This document shows positions 1-8,062 of a stretch of DNA of 37,127 bases, piece after piece. This stretch comes from JAFALX01 sp050734185 (GTDB taxonomy: Bacteria > Chloroflexota > Dormibacteria > Aeolococcales > Aeolococcaceae): assembly GCA_050734185.1 (NCBI GenBank), contig JBOHUE010000090.1:1-37127 (forward strand). The letters run 5' to 3'. Position 1 is the stretch's first letter. Each line of letters opens with the position of its first letter. Made by a program: the position numbers and the translations under genes. The notes beneath the pieces were generated by a model. It made no database searches. It was not told the origin of the DNA and saw nothing but the letters and a program-made list of their open reading frames with translations.

Positions 1-2
1 GG

Positions 3-629
3 CGGGTGCTGCCACTGAGTGCGGTCCATGACGCTGCCAAGCGCGTCGGTGCGAACGTCACGCTCAACGACGCGATGGTTGCGCTCGTCGGATCCGGGGT
101 CGCCTCGTGGCTGGCCGAGCAGGGACGGGCGTCGCAGCCGCTGCGCGTTCGCGTTCCGGTGAGCCTGCACGGACAGGGCGACGTGGACGCGGCCAATCGC
201 GACTCCTTCATCGACGTCGACGTGTCACTCGACGGGACCGACGTCGTCGCGCGGCTGCGGTTCATAAGCGCGCAGACCAAAGCGCGCAAGGCGGCGCACG
301 ATGCGGAGCACGTGGATCGACTGATGCGCGCGATGGCGGCGCTGCCGTTTGGCGAGCACCTGGTGGCGATGTCCGACGGCGCTCAGCAGTTCTCGCTCTG
401 CCTCTCCAATGTTGTGGGACCGCGACAGCCGATCGCGGTCGACGGCGTTCCGGTCAGCTCGCTCCATTCGTTCGTCGAGGTGGCCGAGCACCACGATCTG
501 CGCGCATCCGTGATCTCCTGCGCCGACCGGCTCAGCCTCACGCTGTGCGCGGACGCGGATCGAGTCGATCCCGAAGCAGTGATGCGCGGCGTCGACGCGG
601 CGTGGGACCGGCTCGACTCAGCGGCGTGA
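3..629 (+). CDS. WS/DGAT-type acyltransferase, C-terminal part (5' end outside window)
   Basis: C-terminal portion of a wax ester synthase/diacylglycerol acyltransferase family protein, which makes wax esters or triacylglycerol from acyl-CoA. The reading frame is open to the left edge, so the N-terminal domain with the catalytic HHxxxDG motif lies outside the window. What is visible matches the WS/DGAT C-terminal domain: an early NDAMVA segment (family NDVVLA), then LRVRVPVSL, then LSNVVGPRQP (family TNVPGP), then the late VEVAEHHDLRASVISCADRL region. A GTG at base 6 could be read as a start, but residues before it still fit the family, so I treat it as internal. The stop overlaps the next start (GTGA), which implies translational coupling. 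Which acceptor alcohol it uses cannot be read from this fragment. Confidence 0.8.
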   Translation, partial: RVLPLSAVHDAAKRVGANVTLNDAMVALVGSGVASWLAEQGRASQPLRVRVPVSLHGQGDVDAANRDSFIDVDVSLDGTDVVARLRFISAQTKARKAAHDAEHVDRLMRAMAALPFGEHLVAMSDGAQQFSLCLSNVVGPRQPIAVDGVPVSSLHSFVEVAEHHDLRASVISCADRLSLTLCADADRVDPEAVMRGVDAAWDRLDSAA

Positions 630-1285
630 CGCGGCGCTCGCCGGTGGCGGTGTTCGTCGAGACCGGATCGAAGCGGGTCATCGCCGGCGCCATCGACTGG
701 CCGGGATGGTGCCGCGTGGCGAAAACAGAGGAGCTGGCCATCGACGCGCTGGCCACATACGCATCGCGCTACACGCTGGTCGCCGCGCGTGCCGGAGAGG
801 TCTTTCCTGCGGCGTCCGAGTTCATCGTCGCCGAGCGCGTCCGGGGCAACGCGACCACGGACTTCGGCGCACCAGCCTCGCGGCTCCCCGGTGACGTCCG
901 GCCGGTGCCCGTGGCCGAGATCGATCGCCTGATTGCTCTCATGCGCGCAGCGTGGGCCACGCTCGAGGCCGTCGCATCACGCACCCCGCAATCACTGCGC
1001 CCAGGGCCGCGCGGGGGCGGGCGTGACCGCGACCGGATGCTCGAGCATGTCCTCGGAGCCGAGCACGCCTACGCACGCAAGCTCGGAGTGCACACGCGGC
1101 CACCCGCTCTCGGCGACCAGACTGCAATCGAGGCCTTTCGCGATGGCGTCATGTCGCGGTGCCGCAATGTCGCTGCTGCAGACGAGAGCAGCCCGCAGAC
1201 GTCGTGGCCGGTCCGCTATTTCATCCGCCGCCTCACGTGGCACGCGCTCGATCACGCCTGGGAGATGGAGGACCGCTCGGCGTGA
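626..1285 (+). CDS. DinB-like family protein
   Basis: 219-residue protein starting at a GTG that overlaps the previous stop by 4 nt (GTGA); the same frame is open further upstream, but that part is only the shadow of the acyltransferase gene. The N-terminus (VFVETGSKRV, AGAIDWPGWCR) and the C-terminus (RRLTWHALDHAWEMEDR) match a conserved actinobacterial family with a small N-terminal domain fused to a DinB/YfiT-like four-helix domain. DinB-fold proteins are often metal-dependent thiol transferases or of unknown role; the His residues of the C-terminal HALDH segment are plausible metal ligands, which is inference. Its coupling to the acyltransferase suggests co-expression, not a known shared pathway. 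The family call is fairly sure; the biochemical function is unknown. Confidence 0.65.
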   Translation: MTRRSPVAVFVETGSKRVIAGAIDWPGWCRVAKTEELAIDALATYASRYTLVAARAGEVFPAASEFIVAERVRGNATTDFGAPASRLPGDVRPVPVAEIDRLIALMRAAWATLEAVASRTPQSLRPGPRGGGRDRDRMLEHVLGAEHAYARKLGVHTRPPALGDQTAIEAFRDGVMSRCRNVAAADESSPQTSWPVRYFIRRLTWHALDHAWEMEDRSA

Positions 1286-1305
1286 CGAACCTCAGCGAGG
1301 CTCGT
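1285..1305. terminator. small hairpin between convergent genes
   Basis: ACGA-A-CCTC, loop AGC, GAGG-C-TCGT forms a stem with one internal mismatch. It sits where the DinB-like gene and vapC converge and covers the vapC stop codon. It could work in both directions, but no U-tract follows, so a terminator role is only a suggestion. Confidence 0.25.
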
Positions 1306-1693
1306 CGACCGGAATCCCGTGTGCCCGAGCCGCGTCGATCAAGCGGTTGTCGTAGGCGATGAAGACACCGAGGTCCGATCCGAGTGCGAGCGCACTAGCA
1401 AGGTGCACGGCGTCGAGTGAGCGCAGCGTCCGCGGCTCGAGGTCTGCGGCCCGGTCGAGCAGGGGCTCATCGAGCCTGACGAGCCTCATGGTGCCCATGA
1501 CACGCCGCGCATCCCCGACGCGTGTGTCGTAGCCAGAGCGTCGCAGTGCGCGGATCGTCTCGGTGCGAACCAACGTGCTCGAGCTGCGATGTGGCCACTG
1601 GGCGAGGAAGCGCTGCAGCGCCTGGGATTCGGGTTCGCGGACGATCAGCTTCAGGATCGCCGACGCGTCGAGATACGCCGCCTTACCGTTCAT
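1292..1693 (-). CDS. vapC: PIN-domain ribonuclease toxin, VapC type
   Basis: 133-residue PIN-domain protein, the usual VapC size. VapC toxins are Mg-dependent ribonucleases that cleave tRNA or rRNA when freed from the antitoxin. The acidic active-site residues are present: Asp9 in YLDASAI, Glu45 in VRTETIRA, Asp94 in SLDAVHLASAL, and a fourth acid around Asp115 in IAYDNRL. The start overlaps the 3' end of the antitoxin gene by 11 nt on the same strand, as in typical vapBC operons. All catalytic positions look intact, so it is probably an active toxin. The RNA target cannot be predicted. Confidence 0.88.
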   Translation of the reverse strand: MNGKAAYLDASAILKLIVREPESQALQRFLAQWPHRSSSTLVRTETIRALRRSGYDTRVGDARRVMGTMRLVRLDEPLLDRAADLEPRTLRSLDAVHLASALALGSDLGVFIAYDNRLIDAARAHGIPVDEPR

Positions 1694-1973
1694 CGGCGCG
1701 CAGCTCGGCGAGCGCGGCCGTCGGCTTCTTGCGGCCGCGTTCCGGTGCCGCGGGCAGCCCGAGCTCCTCCATCAGACCCAAGAGATCGGCGTCGTCCGCC
1801 TCGGACGCACGCTTCTCGAGCACGAGCTGGTCGAGGACGCCGGGACCTAGAGGCACGATCCGGGCGACTGGGTGGCCGTGATCGGTCACGTCAATCACCT
1901 CGCCGGCGGCCACGCGCCGAAGCACTGCACTTGCCTGCTGACGAAGCTCTCGAACACCCACTGTGCTACTCAT
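1683..1973 (-). CDS. vapB: Phd/YefM-type antitoxin, VapB role
   Basis: 96-residue antitoxin of the Phd/YefM fold. The N-terminal half (VGVRELRQQASAVLRRVAAG, then DVTDHGHPVARIVP) is the DNA-binding and dimerisation domain; the charged C-terminal tail should wrap the VapC active site. The ATG at 1973 is preferred over a GTG nine bases upstream because a TACCGT box lies exactly 7 nt before it, the same arrangement as at several other genes here. It lies 26 nt downstream of metB on the same strand but seems to have its own promoter. Such antitoxins normally autorepress their operon. Confidence 0.85.
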   Translation of the reverse strand: MSSTVGVRELRQQASAVLRRVAAGEVIDVTDHGHPVARIVPLGPGVLDQLVLEKRASEADDADLLGLMEELGLPAAPERGRKKPTAALAELRADER

Positions 1974-1980
1974 GATGCAC

Positions 1981-1986
1981 ACGGTA
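1981..1986 (-). promoter_or_regulatory. -10-like box of vapBC
   Basis: TACCGT on the minus strand, 7 nt before the vapB ATG. The spacing would give a leaderless mRNA. No convincing -35 element is visible. Confidence 0.4.
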
Positions 1987-1999
1987 GCACCTTCGCGGC

Positions 2000-3160
2000 C
2001 TACGTTCCGGCCATACTGTCGTCGAGGTCGGCGATGAGATCGTCGACATCCTCGACACCGACCGACAGCCGGATCAGCGAGTCGGTCACACCGATGCGCG
2101 CGCGCAGCTCCGCCGGCATCGACGCGTGGGTCATGGTCGCGGGGAGCTCCGCGAGCGATTCCACCGCGCCGAGCGACTCGGCGAGCGTGATCAAGCGGAG
2201 CCGCTCGAGCAGCCGCACCGCCGCAGCCTGATCAGCGAGCTCGAACGACAGCACGCCGCCGAAGCGCCCGCTCATCTGCGCAGCGGCGAGCGCGTGCTCT
2301 GGGTGGGTCTCGAGGCCCGGGTAGTGCACCGCGTGCACGAGGGGGTGCTGCGCCAGCCACTGCGCGATGTGCAGCGCACTGTCGCTCTGCCGGTGCACGC
2401 GAAGTGGCAGGGTCTTGATCCCGCGCAGGAGGAGCCAGCAGTCGAACGGCGAGGGCACGCCCCCAGTCGCGCGCTGCTGAAAACGCAGGCGTTCCGCGAT
2501 GTCATCGTTCGAGGTGATGACCGCGCCACCGAGCACATCGCTGTGCCCCCCGAGGAACTTGGTCGTGCTGTGCACCACGATGTCGGCGCCCAGCTCCAGC
2601 GGGCGCTGCAGCGCCGGCGAGGCGAACGTGCCGTCGATGCAGAGCAGCGCGCCATGGCGGCGCAGCACCCGGCTCATCGCCGCGATGTCGACGATGTGCA
2701 TGCTCGGGTTGGTTGGCGTCTCCAGCCAGACGAGCTTTGTGCGATCGGTCAGCGCGGCCTCGACGGCGCCGGGATCGCGGCCATCGACGGCGGTGAAGTC
2801 GAAGCCATGGCGGCGCAGCACCTGCTCGAACAACCGGTAGGTGCCGCCGTACACGTCCTCGGTGAACACGATGTGATCACCGGCGTCGAAGGCGAGCAGC
2901 AACGAGGTCGTTGCCGCCAGTCCTGACGCAAACGCCATCGCGTGCCTCCCGGAGTCGAGCGACGCGAGGCAGGTCTCGAGCCGCCGTCGCGTGGGATTGT
3001 CGGCGCGCGTGTACTCGAAACCGCGGTCGCGACCCGGGCTCTCCATCGCGAACGTCGTGGAGAGGTGAATCGGCGGGATGATCGCGCCGGTCTCGGGGTC
3101 GGGCTCGGACCCGCGGTGCACAGCCCGGCTGGCAAACCCGAGCGTCTCTGCCTCGCTCAC
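2000..3160 (-). CDS. metB: PLP-dependent trans-sulfuration enzyme (cystathionine gamma-lyase/synthase family)
   Basis: 386-residue Cys/Met-metabolism PLP enzyme. The PLP lysine is Lys201 in HSTTKFLGGHSDV; the phosphate-binding FASGLAATT segment is near residue 78 and YTRADNPTR near residue 50. The start is a GTG overlapping the cbs stop by 4 nt (GTGA), so it is translated from the cbs mRNA. Cystathionine gamma-synthase and gamma-lyase cannot be separated by eye. The tight pairing with cystathionine beta-synthase argues for gamma-lyase action, releasing cysteine, 2-oxobutyrate and ammonia from cystathionine (reverse transsulfuration); the symbol follows common annotation of such pairs. Confidence 0.88.
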   Translation of the reverse strand: MSEAETLGFASRAVHRGSEPDPETGAIIPPIHLSTTFAMESPGRDRGFEYTRADNPTRRRLETCLASLDSGRHAMAFASGLAATTSLLLAFDAGDHIVFTEDVYGGTYRLFEQVLRRHGFDFTAVDGRDPGAVEAALTDRTKLVWLETPTNPSMHIVDIAAMSRVLRRHGALLCIDGTFASPALQRPLELGADIVVHSTTKFLGGHSDVLGGAVITSNDDIAERLRFQQRATGGVPSPFDCWLLLRGIKTLPLRVHRQSDSALHIAQWLAQHPLVHAVHYPGLETHPEHALAAAQMSGRFGGVLSFELADQAAAVRLLERLRLITLAESLGAVESLAELPATMTHASMPAELRARIGVTDSLIRLSVGVEDVDDLIADLDDSMAGT

Positions 3161-4530
3161 CCCCGGCCCTGATGGGCGACGTATTCCAGAAGATCGGACC
3201 GCGTGATCACGCCGACGGGCTCCTCGTCGTCGACGATCATCAGCGCCGCCTCACCCCCGAGCAGCATCTCGAATGCCTCCTCGATCGGGGCCGCCGATGA
3301 CACGCGCGCGAATGGAGGGTCCATCGCAGTCTCCACGGGCGTGGACACGACCGCGGGGTTGCGATACACGCGGTCGAGCAGGCTGCGTTCCTGGATGCTG
3401 CCGACGACGGCGCCCGCGGCTCCGTTGTGGTCCGCGACGACGGGCAGTTGTGAGATCCCGTATTGCTGCATGATCTCGATCGCCTCGCCGACTGTGCGCG
3501 CGGCGCTCACCGCCACGAACTGCGGAACGTTGCCGCTGTGCGCGGCGCGGATCACCTCGCCGAGCCGCGCCGGAACCAGTCGCTGCAGAAACCCGTTCTG
3601 TCGCATCCACTCGTCGTTGAACAGCTTGCTCAGGTAGCCGCGCCCGGTGTCGGGAAGGATCACGACGATCACGTCGTCGGGGCCACCCCGCTCGGCAACT
3701 TGGAGCGCCGCGTGCAGCGCCAGCCCGCCGGAGCCGCCGACAAGGATTCCCTCCTCGCGCGCGAGCCGTCGCGCCAGGGTGAAGGAGTCGAGGTCGGTCA
3801 CCTGGATGACCTCGTCGACGACCGATCCATCGTATGTCGGGGGCCAGAAGTCCTCGCCGACACCCTCGACCTTGTACGGGTGCACCTCACCGCTGTAGAT
3901 CGAACCCTCAGGATCCGCGCCGATGACGCGCACGTCCGCCTTCTGCTCCTTGAGGTAGCGACCGGTGCCGCTGATGGTGCCGCCGGTGCCGACGCTGGCC
4001 ACCAACGCGGTGATCCGCCCGTCGGTCTGGCGCCAGATCTCGGGTCCGGTGGTCCGGTAGTGCGCCTCGGGATTGCGCGCGTTGTAGTACTGGTTGGGCT
4101 GAAACGCGCCGGGGATCTCGCGCGTGAGCCGGTCGGAGACCGAGTAGTACGACTGCGGCGACTCGCGCTCAACGTTCGTCGGGCAGACCACGACGTCTGC
4201 GCCATAGGCGCGCAGAAGGCTGAGCTTCTCCGGGGCGACCTTGTCGGGCGCGACGAACACTGCCTTGTACCCGCGGATCGCCGCAACGATTGCCAGCCCG
4301 TGACCCGTATTGCCCGACGTGGGCTCGACGATGGTGCCGCCGGGCCGCAGCAGCCCACGCTGCTCGGCGTCCTCGATCATCGCCAGGCCGATCCGGTCCT
4401 TGACGCTGCCGCCCGGGTTCAGCTGCTCGAGCTTCGCCAGCACCGTCGCCTGCAGGCCCTGGGTCATCTTGGGCAGCCGCGCCAACGGGGTGTTGCCAAC
4501 GAGGTCGAGGATGCTCTCGACGCAGTCCAC
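3157..4530 (-). CDS. cbs: cystathionine beta-synthase
   Basis: 457-residue enzyme condensing serine (or O-acetylserine) with homocysteine to cystathionine. The N-terminal ~310 residues are the type II PLP fold: Schiff-base Lys44 in NPGGSVKDR, PTSGNTGHG near residue 75, and a GTGGT phosphate loop near residue 190. The C-terminal ~120 residues are a CBS-domain pair that can bind adenosyl ligands. The frame is open upstream to 4680, but the GTG at 4530 gives the family N-terminus (ILDLVGNTPLARL) and has a TAGAAT box 7 nt upstream. An O-acetylserine-dependent cysteine synthase is less likely because of the CBS pair and the adjacent metB. Confidence 0.92.
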   Translation of the reverse strand: MDCVESILDLVGNTPLARLPKMTQGLQATVLAKLEQLNPGGSVKDRIGLAMIEDAEQRGLLRPGGTIVEPTSGNTGHGLAIVAAIRGYKAVFVAPDKVAPEKLSLLRAYGADVVVCPTNVERESPQSYYSVSDRLTREIPGAFQPNQYYNARNPEAHYRTTGPEIWRQTDGRITALVASVGTGGTISGTGRYLKEQKADVRVIGADPEGSIYSGEVHPYKVEGVGEDFWPPTYDGSVVDEVIQVTDLDSFTLARRLAREEGILVGGSGGLALHAALQVAERGGPDDVIVVILPDTGRGYLSKLFNDEWMRQNGFLQRLVPARLGEVIRAAHSGNVPQFVAVSAARTVGEAIEIMQQYGISQLPVVADHNGAAGAVVGSIQERSLLDRVYRNPAVVSTPVETAMDPPFARVSSAAPIEEAFEMLLGGEAALMIVDDEEPVGVITRSDLLEYVAHQGRG

Positions 4531-4537
4531 GACCGCG

Positions 4538-4543
4538 ATTCTA
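4538..4543 (-). promoter_or_regulatory. -10-like box of cbs-metB
   Basis: TAGAAT on the minus strand, 7 nt before the cbs GTG, implying a leaderless transcript. No clear -35 is seen. Confidence 0.45.
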
Positions 4544-4598
4544 GACGCGCCTGATTTGCCCGCCTCAGGTCGAACCGACACGCCACGTGCCAACGCTG

Positions 4599-4604
4599 CA
4601 TACT
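4599..4604 (+). promoter_or_regulatory. -10-like box of the pseudokinase gene
   Basis: CATACT, 6 nt before the ATG at 4611; a weak CCGACA lies 18 nt upstream of it. This supports the ATG at 4611 over the GTG at 4587, which would fall upstream of the predicted transcript start. Confidence 0.35.
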
Positions 4605-4610
4605 TCGCCG

Positions 4611-5882
4611 ATGGCCTCGGCCACGGAAGGGGGTTCGAACGGCAACGGCCCGCTGTGGCGAATCCCTGGCAGCGCTTCACGCGCTGCGGGCGGCCGCCGC
4701 AAACCGGCGGTCGTAGAGGCGGCCCCCACCCAAGACCTCACCTTGGACAAGCCGCCACTTCAGCGCGTCCTCGACAGCGGGGGCACGATGCCGCTCACGC
4801 CGGCGCTGATCATGCTCGACGATCTGCTGGAGAGCCTCGGACGACTCCACGGTGCGGGCATCACGCACGGACATGTCCGTCTCGAGAGCGTCATCGTCGA
4901 CAGCTACGGCCGCTGCCGCCTCGACGACGGCGCGGTCCGCCCGTCCTTCGGTAGCGCAGGCCTGGGGCTTCTCGGCTATGTCGCACCGGAGGTGCGCGGC
5001 GGCGGCTCGCGTTCACCTAGCTCCGATCTTTACGCGGCCACCGCAGTGTTCTTCCAAGCACTGACAGGCCTGCCGCCGCTCGGCGGGATCGACCAGGCGC
5101 GCCGCGATCAGGCCGTGCCCCTTCCGGCGCGCAGCCTGGTGGAGGAGGGCCTCGACCCCGATCCTGCGCGGCGTCCGCCGACGGCCGAGCGCATGCGTCG
5201 CGACCTCAGCGTCGCCGGCGACGCGTTTCTCGAGGAAGGCTGGCGGGAGAGCGGGCGCGCGTGGCTCAAAGCTGCGGCGCAGACGGTCGCTGCGGTGGCG
5301 GCAGTCGTCACCGAGGCAGCCCCGCGCCCGGCCGGGCGGCGGGGCCGGACCGTGCCGGTGAACGAGCCTGCACCCGTTGCGGCACGAGCGTGGGATCGGA
5401 AACCGGCAAGCGCCGCGCCCGTGGTCGAGTCGGCGGCCGGTGGCGGCGTGCTTGCTTCCCTGCGCCGTCGCGACATGCCGTCGTTCCACATGCCGCGGCC
5501 CGCTTCGATGCCGCGCTTCACGCGGCCGCGCAATCCCCGGCTCCTCGCGGGCATCGCGCTCGGCACCGCCGGGGTGCTGGCGCTGCTCCTGGTCGGCTTC
5601 GTCTCACTGCATGGGACCCCGGCGCGCACAACGGTGCCGATCGTGAACCCGGAGAACGCCACATCGCCACCGTCCGCCCAACCGACGCCGTCGGGCCCGG
5701 TGTTCAACGCGACCGCACCGGCGCCGGACAACACGCCGACTCCGCCCGCGAGTCCCACGGCGGCTCCCACTCACGCGCCGACGCCGCTGCCGAGTGCCCA
5801 GGCGCCGCCGGTTAACCTAAATCCGCCCACCCCGGTGCCGACGCAACCCTGCTTGCTCGGGGTCGTCTGCCTCGGCGGTTGA
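4611..5882 (+). CDS. membrane-anchored pseudokinase with Pro/Thr-rich outer tail
   Basis: 423 residues with the outline of a Ser/Thr kinase C-lobe: LHGAGITHGHV (residues ~80-89), LDDG (104-107) where DFG would be, YVAPEV (APE at 125-127) and SDLYAATAVFFQALTG (from ~138). The catalytic HRD motif reads HGH and the DFG motif is lost. There is no N-lobe: no Gly-rich loop or VAIK lysine, only ~60 low-complexity residues. Catalysis is therefore unlikely. A ~23-residue membrane segment (311-333) separates the cytoplasmic part from a Pro/Thr/Ser-rich outer tail ending in two cysteines (414 and 420) six residues apart, which could form a small disulfide loop. The architecture resembles PknB-type receptors with the kinase inactivated. 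Ligand and partners are unknown. It is divergent from cbs and convergent with glgP. Confidence 0.7.
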   Translation: MASATEGGSNGNGPLWRIPGSASRAAGGRRKPAVVEAAPTQDLTLDKPPLQRVLDSGGTMPLTPALIMLDDLLESLGRLHGAGITHGHVRLESVIVDSYGRCRLDDGAVRPSFGSAGLGLLGYVAPEVRGGGSRSPSSDLYAATAVFFQALTGLPPLGGIDQARRDQAVPLPARSLVEEGLDPDPARRPPTAERMRRDLSVAGDAFLEEGWRESGRAWLKAAAQTVAAVAAVVTEAAPRPAGRRGRTVPVNEPAPVAARAWDRKPASAAPVVESAAGGGVLASLRRRDMPSFHMPRPASMPRFTRPRNPRLLAGIALGTAGVLALLLVGFVSLHGTPARTTVPIVNPENATSPPSAQPTPSGPVFNATAPAPDNTPTPPASPTAAPTHAPTPLPSAQAPPVNLNPPTPVPTQPCLLGVVCLGG

Positions 5883-5886
5883 CGCG

Positions 5887-8046
5887 TCAGACGAGGTACG
5901 AGTGCGCGATGTAGTCGCGCATCATGCGCGTGGCGCAGAAGCGCGGCCCGATGGTGCGCAGCGAGTGGCGAACCATCCGCAGCCACCCCGTCGGTAGCCC
6001 GCGGGCGTCGCGTTCGTAGAAGAGCGGCACCACCACCTTCTGCGCGAGGTCGTACAGCGCCGCCGCGTCGCGTGCGTCCTGCACGCCGTGGTCGAGGCCG
6101 ATGTCGCCGGAGATCGCCCAGCCGTTCTCGCCGTCGTACGCCTCGGCCCACCAGCCGTCAAGCACCGAGAGGTTGAGGGCGCCGTTGAGCGCGGCCTTCA
6201 TGCCGCTCGTGCCGCTCGCCTCCAGCGGCGGCCTTGGGAGGTTGAGCCACACGTCGCAGCCGGCGACCATCTTCGCTGCGGTGCCGAGTCCGTAATTGTC
6301 GATGAACGACACGCGCTCGGCGACGTGCGGCATCGATTTCAGTGCGAAGAGCGGTTGTGGTGAGCGCTTGCCGTCCTCGTCCTGCGGATGCGCCTTGCCT
6401 GCGAGAAGCAGTTGCACCGGGTGCGCCGTGTCGGCGAGCAGATCGGCGACGCGCTGGGGGTCGAGCGTCAGCAAGGTGATGCGCTTGTAGCTGGCGAGGC
6501 GTCGCGCGAAGCCGATGGTGAGCGCCCCGGGCTCGAACCCCCGCTCGGCGGCCTCGACGTACCAGCGTGGCTCCCCTCGGGCCAGCCGGTGCGCGACGGA
6601 GCGGTCGCGGGCGAAGGCCACGAGGTCTTCCCGCAACGTCGTGCGGACCGACCACAGCTCCTCGTCACTGATGTCGTCGACGCCGCGCCAGACCTCGGGA
6701 TCGTCCGCGTGCTCGGTCCACCGGGCGTCGAGGTGGCGGTCGAGCAGCGCGCGCATCGGTGGCGCCATCCACGACGGCAGGTGGACGCCGTTGGTGACGT
6801 GTCCGATGGGCACCGCCTCGACGGGCCGCTCGGGGAACAGCGGGTGCCACATCTGCCGCGCCACCTCACCGTGCCGGCGGCTGACGCCGTTCGCAGCACG
6901 GCTCATCTTGATGCCGAGCGGCGTCATGACGAACGCCTGGTTGACGTTCTCGGGGGTGGTGCGTCCCATGTGCAGGAAGGCGTCGAAGTCCAGGCCCACC
7001 TGCTGCGGGAAGTCGCTCAGCACCTCGGCGATCTCCGCCGTCTCGTAGCCCTCGTTCCCGGCTCCCACCGGCGTGTGCGTTGTGAACACGGTGCGGTCGC
7101 GCGCGTCACGGAATGCGTTGTGCCGCTCCTCGCCGGCCGCCATGCGGCGGCGCGCCAGCTCGAGTGGAGCCAGCCCGCCGTGTCCCTCGTTGAGGTGCAC
7201 CACCGACGGGTCCATGCCCATCGCCTGGAGCGCGCGCATGGAGCCGATGCCGAGCAGCGCGTACTGCGCTAGGCGGATGGCGCGGTCGCCGTCGTACAGG
7301 CGGCTCGTGATCCAGCGGTCGATGCGCGAGTTCTCCGGACGCTGCGCGTCGAGCAGGTACAGCGGCACGCTGCCGACGTCGACCCGCCAGATCTGCACGA
7401 CGACGTCGCGGCCGCGCAGGGGCACGCTGACGGTGAGGGGTGACCCCTCAGCGTTGGTGACAAGAGCAGCCGGAACACGATCGGGGTCGAGATGCAACCA
7501 GTACTCCAGCTGGTACCCGGAGCGGTCGAGGCGCTGCTGGAAATAGCCCTGGCGGTACAGGAGGCCGACGCCCACCATCGGCAGCGCCAGGTCAGAGGAC
7601 TCCTTCAGCACGTCGCCGGCGAGGACACCGAGGCCGCCGGCGTAGATGGGGAGCGAGCGGTGGATGGCGAACTCGGCGCAGAGGAACGCCACCGGTGCGG
7701 CCGCCGTCGCTCGCGACCGCATCGGCGGGCGGTGCACATCCGCTTCGACAGCGCCGTGGAGCGCCTCGGCACGCCGCAGAAGTGCGTCGTCCTGGGCGGC
7801 GCGCTCCAGCGCCGCAGTCGAGACCTCGTGCAGGAACCGTACCGGGTTGTTGCGCAATGCCTCCCAGCGGTCGGGATCGAGCGCCTCGAAGACGCCGGGG
7901 CCGCCCGGCGTCCACGACCAGCGGTAGTTGTACGCGATTGTGGCGAGAACTCGCAGCGGCGCCGGCAGCCGCGCGGCGAGGTCGTCCGCGGCCGCGCGCA
8001 GGTCATCAGCGCCGTCGCGGGTGGCGGCGGCGATTGTCTCTGTCAT
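5887..8046 (-). CDS. glgP: alpha-glucan (glycogen) phosphorylase
   Basis: 719-residue GT35 phosphorylase of the actinobacterial type, which releases glucose-1-phosphate from glycogen or maltodextrin. The N-terminal ~110 residues match the DUF3417 domain (LATIAYNYRWSW). The PLP-binding lysine is about Lys617 in EASGTSGMKAALNGALN, followed by the DGWWAEAYDGENGWAI segment. The frame runs further upstream, but that stretch overlaps rpe; the ATG at 8046, 16 nt after rpe, starts a sensible N-terminus. It is the last gene of the pentose phosphate operon, so glucose-1-phosphate could pass through phosphoglucomutase (not in the window) to the G6PDH encoded beside it. Confidence 0.92.
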   Translation of the reverse strand: MTETIAAATRDGADDLRAAADDLAARLPAPLRVLATIAYNYRWSWTPGGPGVFEALDPDRWEALRNNPVRFLHEVSTAALERAAQDDALLRRAEALHGAVEADVHRPPMRSRATAAAPVAFLCAEFAIHRSLPIYAGGLGVLAGDVLKESSDLALPMVGVGLLYRQGYFQQRLDRSGYQLEYWLHLDPDRVPAALVTNAEGSPLTVSVPLRGRDVVVQIWRVDVGSVPLYLLDAQRPENSRIDRWITSRLYDGDRAIRLAQYALLGIGSMRALQAMGMDPSVVHLNEGHGGLAPLELARRRMAAGEERHNAFRDARDRTVFTTHTPVGAGNEGYETAEIAEVLSDFPQQVGLDFDAFLHMGRTTPENVNQAFVMTPLGIKMSRAANGVSRRHGEVARQMWHPLFPERPVEAVPIGHVTNGVHLPSWMAPPMRALLDRHLDARWTEHADDPEVWRGVDDISDEELWSVRTTLREDLVAFARDRSVAHRLARGEPRWYVEAAERGFEPGALTIGFARRLASYKRITLLTLDPQRVADLLADTAHPVQLLLAGKAHPQDEDGKRSPQPLFALKSMPHVAERVSFIDNYGLGTAAKMVAGCDVWLNLPRPPLEASGTSGMKAALNGALNLSVLDGWWAEAYDGENGWAISGDIGLDHGVQDARDAAALYDLAQKVVVPLFYERDARGLPTGWLRMVRHSLRTIGPRFCATRMMRDYIAHSYLV

Positions 8047-8062
8047 CGCGGAATCGCCGGTC

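Noticed and set aside
4531..4610. SAM or cysteine riboswitch before cbs-metB
   Set aside because: The gap to the divergent gene is only 80 nt and cbs appears leaderless; no riboswitch-like folding or conserved core is visible.
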